From Actinobacteria bacterium 13_1_40CM_66_12 (lineage in GTDB: Bacteria > Chloroflexota > Dormibacteria > Dormibacterales > Dormibacteraceae): a DNA stretch of 22,292 bases. The notes beneath the pieces were generated by a model. It did no database searches. It was not told the DNA's origin and saw only the letters and a list, made by a program, of their open reading frames with translations. Positions 14,856 through 20,628 of this stretch are shown here, piece by piece. The stretch spans positions 1,022 through 23,313 of the forward strand of contig MNEW01000047.1 in assembly GCA_001917895.1 (NCBI GenBank), written 5' to 3'. Both the position numbers and the translations under genes were made by a program. The first letter of the stretch is position 1. Each line of letters begins with the position of its first letter.

Positions 14856-15548
14856 TCAGGCTGGCATCACCCACAGCTTGGCGGCGGTGTCGTGGCTGAG
14901 CGTCACCTCCCGCTTCCCGGCCCGGATGCGGATGGTGCGACCGATCTCGTCGACTTCGACAACATCGACCGCCCGGCCCGGGATGAGGCCGCGCTCCAGC
15001 AGGTAGGCCAGGAGCAGCGGAGCCTCTCGCTCGGCGACCTCCGACACGCGCGAGATCGAGGCACGGGATCCGGCTCCGAGGGTCGCGAGCCGCCGCTCCT
15101 TAGGTGACGACTTCGTGTGGCCGGGGATCGGGTTGCCGTGAGGGCAAGTACGCGGCCGCCCCAGCGCCTCGTACAAACGCTTTTCAACCACCTCTGAGAT
15201 TGCGTGCTCCAGGCGGGCCGCCTCCTCGTCGGCCGACACCCAGTCGAGGCCAAGCACGTCCGTCAGCCAGCGTTCCATGATTCGGTGGCGCCTCACGATC
15301 GACTCGGCCGTCTTGCGGCCGGCGGCTGTCAGCTCGATATCCTTGCGGCCGTTCATGCGCACCATCCCGTCGCGTGTCATCCGCCGCAACGCCACCGTCA
15401 CCGTCGGCCGGCTGACCCCCAGCCAATCGGCGAGACGCGCGCTCCGTGGCGGTTCGCCCTCCGACCACATGTAGTAGATCGCTTCCAGGTAGCGGGAGAT
15501 GACCTCGGACGGCTCGCCGTTAGACTTATCTAATTGCGACTTTTGCAC
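14856..15548 (-). CDS. DtxR/MntR-family metal-dependent repressor
   Basis: The 230-aa protein has an N-terminal winged helix (ISRYLEAIYYMWSEGEPPRSARLADWLGVSRPTVTVALRRM), a dimerisation domain with RRHRIMERWL (His88) and EEAARLEHAISE (Glu114, His115), and the CPHGNPIPG loop. A C-terminal FeoA/SH3-like domain (residues about 155-228) follows. These proteins bind DNA with Mn2+ or Fe2+. Glu22 matches the MntR ligand Glu11, but Arg19 stands where MntR has Asp8, and Ala111 where DtxR has Cys102, so metal choice cannot be read with confidence. Start is GTG 15548, the only start in this frame. It is divergent from the ZIP transporter with 22 bp between starts, which suggests it controls that gene and itself. 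Confidence 0.9.
   Translation of the reverse strand: MQKSQLDKSNGEPSEVISRYLEAIYYMWSEGEPPRSARLADWLGVSRPTVTVALRRMTRDGMVRMNGRKDIELTAAGRKTAESIVRRHRIMERWLTDVLGLDWVSADEEAARLEHAISEVVEKRLYEALGRPRTCPHGNPIPGHTKSSPKERRLATLGAGSRASISRVSEVAEREAPLLLAYLLERGLIPGRAVDVVEVDEIGRTIRIRAGKREVTLSHDTAAKLWVMPA
15520..15533. promoter_or_regulatory. Candidate DtxR/MntR operator
   Basis: TTAGA-CTTA-TCTAA is a perfect inverted repeat with 5-bp arms, and its TTAG half resembles the half-sites of DtxR/IdeR boxes. It sits in codons 6-10 of the regulator gene, 38-51 bp from the ZIP start, in an AT-rich patch unusual for this GC-rich DNA. Binding here would fit control of both divergent genes. Not tested. Confidence 0.4.
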
Positions 15549-15559
15549 GTACTAACCAT

Positions 15560-15574
15560 ATGAACCAATCATGA
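15560..15574 (+). other. Four-codon mini-ORF overlapping the ZIP start
   Basis: ATG AAC CAA TCA TGA reads MNQS-stop, with the stop overlapping ATG 15571 of the ZIP gene (ATGA). If transcribed, ribosomes ending here would sit on the ZIP start, a possible coupling device. The only evidence is the overlap; no ribosome site is seen. Confidence 0.2.
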
Positions 15575-16359
15575 GCCAGGGCACCGCCGTCGCGCTCGGA
15601 GCCGTCGCCGGGATCACCATCTTCCTCGGCCTCCCGGTCGCCCGCATGCGCGGGCTGTCCAAGGGCATACAGGGCTTCCTCAACGCGTTCGCGACCGGGA
15701 TTCTGATCTTCATCCTCTGGGACATCCTCAGCCACGCGAGCGGTCCCGTGGAGACAGCATTGGTTGGTGTTCGCACGCACGCGGGGGTGGAGCCATTCGT
15801 TGCCATGGCGCTGATCTTCGCCTTAGGCATCGGCGCCGGGCTGCTCGGCCTCGTCTACTTCAACCGCGCCATCTTTGGCCGGCTCAAGCACGCGGATCAC
15901 ACTCCCAGCCCGCGGAGTCTCTCGCTGGCGATCGCCACTGGGCTCGGCCTTCACAACCTGTCCGAAGGGCTCGCCATCGGTCAGTCCGCGCGCGCGGGAG
16001 CGATCGCGTTCGTCGGCGTTCTGGTCGCGGGCTTCGCGCTGCACAACATCACCGAGGGTTTCGGCATCGCGGCGCCGATGACCATGGAGCCCAAGCCCGC
16101 GTCGTGGGGCTTTCTCGGCCTGGCGGGCCTGATCGGCGGTGGCCCCACCTTCATAGGTACCTGGATCGGGTACCTCGCGTCGTCGAACTACTTCTACGTC
16201 GCATTCCTGGCCGTCGCCGCGGGCGCGCTGCTCTACGTCGTCAACGAGCTGTTCCACGTCGGCCGCAGGCTGAGCACCCCAATCTCATTCGCATGGGGAC
16301 TCTTGTTCGGCTTCCTTACCGCCTACGCGACCGACCTCGTATTAACGCTAGCGTCTTAA
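15571..16359 (+). CDS. ZIP-family divalent metal transporter
   Basis: This 262-aa inner-membrane protein has 7-8 hydrophobic helices and the two ZIP metal-site motifs, HNLSEGLAIG (His128, Glu132; TM4) and HNITEGFGIA (His158, Glu162; TM5). ZIP proteins import Zn2+, Fe2+ or Mn2+ into the cytoplasm. A short His-containing loop (KHADHTPSP) between TM3 and TM4 is typical. It begins with ATG 15571, with no clear ribosome site, divergent from the DtxR/MntR-type gene, so import of Mn or Fe under that regulator is likely. The TAA stop shares TTAA with the stop of the convergent hypothetical gene. Confidence 0.92.
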   Translation: MSQGTAVALGAVAGITIFLGLPVARMRGLSKGIQGFLNAFATGILIFILWDILSHASGPVETALVGVRTHAGVEPFVAMALIFALGIGAGLLGLVYFNRAIFGRLKHADHTPSPRSLSLAIATGLGLHNLSEGLAIGQSARAGAIAFVGVLVAGFALHNITEGFGIAAPMTMEPKPASWGFLGLAGLIGGGPTFIGTWIGYLASSNYFYVAFLAVAAGALLYVVNELFHVGRRLSTPISFAWGLLFGFLTAYATDLVLTLAS

Positions 16360-16700
16360 CTGGCGTAGTCGAAGTCGTCGGGCTCGGTGTCGTCCCAATC
16401 CGGGTAGCGCCAGCGGAACAGCCGCTCCTGCACCTCGAAAAGGCTGTCGAGCGTGTCCTGGACGTGACCCGAGTCCTTCAGCGGCTCGCGGACGTGGTCG
16501 GGCATGAGCTCGATCGCCTCTCGCAGCTCGGAGCGAACGGGCGCCGGCACGGTCTTGACGCCGTCCCGGTTCATCTCTTCAAGCTGCCAGAGGACGCGGT
16601 CCGTCGCCTCCAGCATCCGTTGAAACGCGTAGCGACGCCGGTTCTGCCGGCGGAGCGCCGTCTCCTGCTGTTCGATTCGTGTACTTGTGTGATCGATCAT
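16356..16700 (-). CDS. Conserved-looking hypothetical protein, charged and helical
   Basis: The 114-aa protein is unknown to me. The N-terminal half (ALRRQNRRRYAFQRMLEATD) is basic and helical, the middle is amphipathic (ELREAIELMPDHVREPL), and the C-terminus is acidic and aromatic (RWRYPDWDDTEPDDFDY). No signal peptide, membrane segment or cysteine is present, so it is cytoplasmic. ATG 16700 has AAGG about 6 nt upstream on the minus strand, and the composition is protein-like, which supports a real gene. It converges with ZIP (4-nt overlap) and is divergent from NUDIX across 9 bp. It may be a small regulatory or nucleoid-type protein; nothing shows this directly. Confidence 0.6.
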   Translation of the reverse strand: MIDHTSTRIEQQETALRRQNRRRYAFQRMLEATDRVLWQLEEMNRDGVKTVPAPVRSELREAIELMPDHVREPLKDSGHVQDTLDSLFEVQERLFRWRYPDWDDTEPDDFDYAS

Positions 16701-16709
16701 TTCCTTACC

Positions 16710-17291
16710 TTGACTCAGCTACCTTTCCTAGCTTACCGGCTTCCGCCGAGTTCACCAAGAGGCGGTTTTCGCAAGGCCGCGGTCGTGTTCGTGCTCTTCC
16801 GCGTGAACGGCCGCTGGATGGTCCCTTTCGTTCGCCGGCGCGCCGATCTTCGCGACCACCCGGGTCAGGTCGCCCTTCCGGGAGGTGGCGTCCAGCAGGG
16901 CGAATCGGCGTGGGCAGCCGCCCAGCGCGAGGTGGAAGAAGAGATCGGCGTGCCGGTCGGCCGGCTCGTGCCGTTGGGCGCCGGCGATCCGATCTACGCG
17001 GCAGTCTCGAACTTCTCAGTCGTGCCATTCGTGGCTTACCTCCCCGACCCGGTGCCACCTTTCGTGCACGACGAGCGCGAGCTCGAAGGAGTGCTCGAGA
17101 TCCCGCTCGACCGGCTGCTCGACGACAGCGCCTGGCTGCAGTCAGGCGATCCGTGGCATTTCCGGTACCTCGCGCACGAGGAAAGCGTCGTATGGGGCCT
17201 GACAGAGCGAATCTTCGCCGGCCTGGCCCCGAAGTTCACGGTAGCGCTCGCCGAAGGTCAAACGCCGGATCCGCCAGCTGCTGAGCGGTGA
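16710..17291 (+). CDS. NUDIX hydrolase, CoA pyrophosphatase (NudL)-like
   Basis: The Nudix box is complete at residues 59-81 (G-x5-E-x7-REVEEEIGV). It is preceded by RRADLRDHPGQVALPGG, the 'R-x-x-L-R-x-H-x-GQV-x-x-PGG' segment specific to the CoA pyrophosphatase branch, which cleaves coenzyme A to phosphopantetheine and ADP. The 193-aa length from TTG 16710 fits the family. The frame is open much further upstream, but that part lies antisense to the hypothetical gene and inside ZIP and is not homologous, so TTG 16710 or a GTG near 16782 is preferred; no good ribosome site exists. The tail runs 56 bp into the end of the convergent flavoprotein gene. Confidence 0.83.
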   Translation: MTQLPFLAYRLPPSSPRGGFRKAAVVFVLFRVNGRWMVPFVRRRADLRDHPGQVALPGGGVQQGESAWAAAQREVEEEIGVPVGRLVPLGAGDPIYAAVSNFSVVPFVAYLPDPVPPFVHDERELEGVLEIPLDRLLDDSAWLQSGDPWHFRYLAHEESVVWGLTERIFAGLAPKFTVALAEGQTPDPPAAER

Positions 17292-18390
17292 TTTTGGCGC
17301 GCGCCTCGATCAAATGTCTCGCACGCGCGACGGTGTGATGGTCGTTGACCCCACACACCGCGATCAGTGATTTCTGTCGCAGATAAAAGAGGCTGAACGG
17401 CCGCCGCCCGAACGCGCCGCGCGTCACCGTTTCGTCCCATGCGAGCCCCGCGCCCGCGTACTGGATGTTCAAGTCGTACTGGTCGGACCAGAACCATGGC
17501 GCTTCGGCAAATGGCGCTTCGGCGCCGCCCATCGCCCGGCCGGCGGCAAAACCCTGGCGCTGCGCGGTCTGGAAGTGCTCGACTCGGACGCGCTCTTCGA
17601 ACAGCGGGCTCTGGAATCGCGTTGCGTCGCCCGCGGCGTAGACATCTGGTGCGGACGTGCGGCCCAGCTCGTCGACCAGGATGCCGCCGTCGACCGCTAT
17701 GCCCGCTGCGGCCGCGAGCTGTGTCCGCGGCGAGGAGCCGACTCCGACGACCGCCGGCCGCTCGAGGTCCGACGACGGCGCCGTCTGCGTTCGCAGATCG
17801 ACACCATGCTGTCGGTGGACTTCGGCCAGAAATGCACCCAGCTCCGCACCGAGCACCCGTTGCAGCGGCTGAGCGAGCGCCTCGAACATCGTGACCGCGC
17901 ATCGTCGCAGCCGAGCTGCCGCCGCCACCTCGCAACCGATGAACCCGGCTCCAACCACGTTGAGATGCTCACAGCGCTCCAGCAGCAACAGGAGGCGCTC
18001 GGCGTCGGGCAGCTCACGCAAATAGATCGCGTCGTCGAATCCATCGAGACGGCGGGCAGTCGACCCGGTCGCGATGCAGAGCAGGTCCCAGGCGATGCGC
18101 CGACCCGTCTCGAGGACGACGCCTCGACGCTCGAGGTCGAGCTCGGCGACGCGCTCACCCAGCACCAGCTCGACCGCAAGCTCGCTGTACTGCTCGCGTG
18201 GACGCAGACCCAACCGGTCTCTCGGCACCGTTCCCCACAGGAAACCCTTGGACAGGTGCGGCCTCTCATACGGCGGCTCGGGCTCGGCACCCACGAGCAT
18301 GACCTCGCCTTGAAAACCCGCGTCGCGCAGGCCCGCGGCCGCGGCGTCACCGGCGGGACCGCCGCCGACGATTACTGCTTTCGGTTTAAT
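17236..18390 (-). CDS. FAD-dependent NAD(P)H oxidoreductase, ferredoxin-reductase-like
   Basis: The protein has about 384 aa: VIVGGGPAGDAAAAGLRDAG (FAD Rossmann), YERPHLSKG, IATGS, LNVVGAGFIGCEVAAAARL (NADH Rossmann), YAAGDATRF (FAD ribityl motif) and a reductase C-terminal domain (APWFWSDQYDLNIQYAG). This is the layout of ferredoxin, rubredoxin or putidaredoxin reductases. The NADH-domain tail between DLRTQ and VVGVG is short; about 15 residues of the usual loop and strands are missing. The frame starts inside ccmD, but homology begins at KPKAVIVGGG. The only codon there is ATT 18390 after GGGGGCC, since no ATG, GTG or TTG follows the ccmD stop. It is probably the last gene of the ccm operon or a separate gene. 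Confidence 0.83.
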   Translation of the reverse strand: MKPKAVIVGGGPAGDAAAAGLRDAGFQGEVMLVGAEPEPPYERPHLSKGFLWGTVPRDRLGLRPREQYSELAVELVLGERVAELDLERRGVVLETGRRIAWDLLCIATGSTARRLDGFDDAIYLRELPDAERLLLLLERCEHLNVVGAGFIGCEVAAAARLRRCAVTMFEALAQPLQRVLGAELGAFLAEVHRQHGVDLRTQTAPSSDLERPAVVGVGSSPRTQLAAAAGIAVDGGILVDELGRTSAPDVYAAGDATRFQSPLFEERVRVEHFQTAQRQGFAAGRAMGGAEAPFAEAPWFWSDQYDLNIQYAGAGLAWDETVTRGAFGRRPFSLFYLRQKSLIAVCGVNDHHTVARARHLIEARAKITAQQLADPAFDLRRALP

Positions 18391-18397
18391 GGGGCCC

Positions 18398-18411
18398 CCG
18401 CGAACTCGCGG
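18398..18411 (-). promoter_or_regulatory. Short hairpin between ccmD and the flavoprotein gene
   Basis: On the minus strand CCGCG-AGTT-CGCGG folds into a 5-bp stem with a 4-nt loop, 2 nt after the ccmD stop. The 3' arm runs into GGGGGCC just before the ATT start, so it may hide the ribosome site. No U-tract, so termination is not indicated. Confidence 0.3.
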
Positions 18412-18413
18412 CT

Positions 18414-18527
18414 TTAGCCTCCGAGTTCGTGGGGTTTGGACAGTTCTCGTACCCGCAGCAGCGACCAGGCCAGGTAGCCGCCAAGGACGGCGATCGCGAG
18501 ACCGTACGCCGCGATGAGGTAGATCAC
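18414..18527 (-). CDS. ccmD: CcmD, small heme-exporter membrane protein
   Basis: This 37-aa protein begins MIYLIAAYGLAIAVLGGYLA, a single transmembrane helix, followed by a basic cytoplasmic tail SLLRVRELSKPHE. Size, topology and position after ccmC match CcmD, which links CcmC-heme-CcmE to the CcmAB ATPase and helps release holo-CcmE. GTG 18527 overlaps the ccmC stop (GTGA). It is easily missed because of its length. Confidence 0.82.
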   Translation of the reverse strand: MIYLIAAYGLAIAVLGGYLAWSLLRVRELSKPHELGG

Positions 18528-19225
18528 CGAGCGGTCCCCACCTCGCCATGTGCCACGACCTGCGCCGGCACCACCCGCTCTGCAGCCTGATCGGTGAGGA
18601 GCTCGATGCGATAACGGATCGCGATCATCACCGCCGCGAGGAACAGCGTGCAGGCCATCGTGATGAAGAACGCGACGAGCATCTGCGACGGCAGCGCGTC
18701 GTTGATCACGACCGGCCCCGGATGCTGCGTCCGCCACCAGGTCACGCTGAAGTGGACTACCGGCACGTCGATGAAACCGAAGATGCCGACCACGGCGGCA
18801 AAACGTGCGGCCTGGCGGCCGGGCTCGGCGAGCCTGCGAACCATCAGGTAGCCCGCATAGATGATCCAGAGCACGAGGGTCGATGTGAGGCGCGCGTCCC
18901 AGGTCCAGAACGTGCCCCAGATCGGTTTCGCCCAGATCATCCCCATCACCAACGTCACCGTCGTGAAAACAAGGCCCACCACCGCCCCGGCACGTGCGAG
19001 TCGATCGGCGGTGGCGTTTTCCTTCCACAAGTAGACGATGCCCCCGAGCAGCACGACGGCAAAGCAGCCGTAGGCCGCGATCGCGGAGCTGACGTGAAGA
19101 TAGAAGATCCGTTGCACCGGTCCCTGCAGCGCGTCGGTCGGTGCGTAGAGAAAGATGAAGCCCGCCGCCACCAGCATCAGGGCGACCGCCCCGACGGCGG
19201 CGGTCTCCAATCGCTTGTCAGTCAT
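18524..19225 (-). CDS. ccmC: CcmC, heme handling protein of cytochrome c maturation
   Basis: The 233-aa protein has six hydrophobic helices and the tryptophan-rich WWD signature WGTFWTWDARLTSTLVLWI, flanked by His residues on the outer side (FYLHVSSAI and VVHFSVTWWRTQHPGP). CcmC binds heme through this surface and loads it covalently onto CcmE. ATG 19225 overlaps the ccmB end by 8 nt and its stop overlaps the ccmD start. Chloroflexota-type CcmC has this length. The C-terminal 40 residues are polar and variable. Confidence 0.95.
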   Translation of the reverse strand: MTDKRLETAAVGAVALMLVAAGFIFLYAPTDALQGPVQRIFYLHVSSAIAAYGCFAVVLLGGIVYLWKENATADRLARAGAVVGLVFTTVTLVMGMIWAKPIWGTFWTWDARLTSTLVLWIIYAGYLMVRRLAEPGRQAARFAAVVGIFGFIDVPVVHFSVTWWRTQHPGPVVINDALPSQMLVAFFITMACTLFLAAVMIAIRYRIELLTDQAAERVVPAQVVAHGEVGTAR

Positions 19226-19883
19226 CGAGCACGAACCTGGCGGTGAGCGACGTCAGCACGACGAACAGTATGTCCAAGTCGATGAGCAGGCCGGTCGCCT
19301 GGCTCGCACCGCCGCCGCCGCCGCCCATCGCGGCCTGCACCGCTTGGCCGCCGACGACGATGAACGGGATCCAGAGCGGAAGCGTCAGCAGCGGCAGAAG
19401 CAGCTCGCGCGCGCGCACCCTGGCCACCATGGCCGCGAACAGGCATCCGAGAACGGCCATGCCCACCGTCGCGAGGAGCACTGCCGACACTACCTCGAGT
19501 GACAGAGGCACGCTGAAGAAAAGCGCGAGGGCAGGCAGCAGCACGGCTTCGCACACGACCAGCAGCAGACCAGCCGCCACCGCCTTGCCTGCGAAGATGG
19601 CGGCAGGCGAGGCGGGCGTCAAGAGCATCGCATCGAGAGAGCTCTGCTCACGCTCGGCGGCAAACGCGCGGCCGAAGGCCACCAGGCCGGCAAAGACCAG
19701 CGCCATCCACAAAACCCCGGGCGCGATCGCGGGGGCGTTGCGCGAGTCGAACTGGAAACCAAAGTTGGCGATCACCAGGGCCAGCACGACGAACTGGGCC
19801 AGGGCCGGCACGAGCTCGCGAGTGCGCCACTCGGACATCAGGTCCTTGCGCGCAACCGCCAGCGCGATAGTCGCGAACGTCAT
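19218..19883 (-). CDS. ccmB: CcmB, membrane subunit of heme exporter ABC transporter
   Basis: The 221-aa protein has six hydrophobic helices, and the cytoplasmic coupling segment FGRAFAAEREQSSLDAMLLTP near the first third is the CcmB-family mark, next to DLMSEWRTRELV near the N-terminus. It pairs with CcmA and with CcmC/D to release heme-loaded CcmE. The preferred start, ATG 19883, overlaps the ccmA stop (TGATG); the frame stays open upstream but only inside ccmA. A run of six glycines (AAMGGGGGGASQ) in the last loop is unusual. Confidence 0.93.
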   Translation of the reverse strand: MTFATIALAVARKDLMSEWRTRELVPALAQFVVLALVIANFGFQFDSRNAPAIAPGVLWMALVFAGLVAFGRAFAAEREQSSLDAMLLTPASPAAIFAGKAVAAGLLLVVCEAVLLPALALFFSVPLSLEVVSAVLLATVGMAVLGCLFAAMVARVRARELLLPLLTLPLWIPFIVVGGQAVQAAMGGGGGGASQATGLLIDLDILFVVLTSLTARFVLDD

Positions 19884-20527
19884 CAGTGGACCACGCGGAG
19901 GCGCGTCGGGATGCCCACCACACGGCCCCGGCGCAGCTCGACGGTGCGCTGGCACAATCGGCTGGCTAGCGCATGGTCGTGCGTGGCGATCACGGCGGTG
20001 CGGCCGCGCATGATGTGCGCGAGCAATTCCGCGCCACCCGAGTCGAGGCTCGCGTCCGGCTCGTCGAGCACCAGGAGCTTGGGATCATGCAGCACCGCCC
20101 GGCCGATCGCAAGGCGCTGCTGCGCGCCGCGCGAGAGCTTGCCTGCGGGGCGGCCGGCGAACTCGGCGAGGCCGACCAGGTCGAGCACCTCGGCCACCCG
20201 CCCGCGGTCGGCGCCCTGGAGCGTGCAGAAGAAGGCGAGATTCTCCGCCGCCGATAGCGCCGGATACAGGCCGGGCGCATGAGCGACGAAACCGATGCGC
20301 GCGCGAAGCCTTCGCCGTTCGACCAGCGCGTCCAGCCCGAATATCTCGAGCGTGCCCGACGTTGGGCGGGCGGCCGTGGCCAGGATGCGCAGCAGAGTCG
20401 TCTTGCCGGCTCCGTTCTCTCCCAGCACCGCCAGGTGCTCACCGGCGTCGACGGCGAGGTCGACAGCATCGAGCGCCATCTCGGACCCGAACCGCTGCGT
20501 GAGCGATGTGGCGACGACGGCGCTCAT
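19883..20527 (-). CDS. ccmA: CcmA, ATP-binding subunit of heme exporter
   Basis: The 214-aa ABC ATPase has GENGAGKTTL (Walker A), LSRGAQQRLAIGRAV (signature with R-G-A-Q-Q-R), LLVLDEPDASLD (Walker B) and ATHD (switch His). CcmA members are short ABC domains of this size and drive CcmABCD turnover. ATG 20527 overlaps the stop of the 34-codon ORF upstream (ATGA); an upstream extension in frame to 20653 is only shadow of ccmF and that ORF. Confidence 0.95.
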   Translation of the reverse strand: MSAVVATSLTQRFGSEMALDAVDLAVDAGEHLAVLGENGAGKTTLLRILATAARPTSGTLEIFGLDALVERRRLRARIGFVAHAPGLYPALSAAENLAFFCTLQGADRGRVAEVLDLVGLAEFAGRPAGKLSRGAQQRLAIGRAVLHDPKLLVLDEPDASLDSGGAELLAHIMRGRTAVIATHDHALASRLCQRTVELRRGRVVGIPTRLRVVH

Positions 20528-20628
20528 GCGGTGTTGCCTTCGTGATTGTCGTCCGGCGTCCTGATCAACGGCCACAGAACGAACGGACCGGCGGCGAACA
20601 GCAGGAGCGTGGCAACTAGCAGCGTCAT
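20524..20628 (-). CDS. 34-aa membrane microprotein inside the ccm operon (CcmI N-terminus-like)
   Basis: ATG 20628 to TGA 20524 encodes MTLLVATLLLFAAGPFVLWP, then LIRTPDDNHEGNTA, one transmembrane helix followed by a short polar tail. The start overlaps the ccmF stop (ATGA) and the stop overlaps the ccmA start (ATGA), so translation would be coupled on both sides. The N-terminal helix with FVLWPLIR resembles the first helix of CcmI, whose TPR domain is missing here. No function can be proven. It could be a real mini-CcmI, a CcmF partner, or a coupling device. Confidence 0.6.
   Translation of the reverse strand: MTLLVATLLLFAAGPFVLWPLIRTPDDNHEGNTA

Noticed and set aside
16104..16709. Upstream extension of the NUDIX frame
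   Set aside because: It reads through the ZIP gene and antisense to the hypothetical gene; homology begins only after 16710.
17575..18417. 280-codon plus-strand frame
   Set aside because: It is antisense to the flavoprotein gene and lacks motifs.
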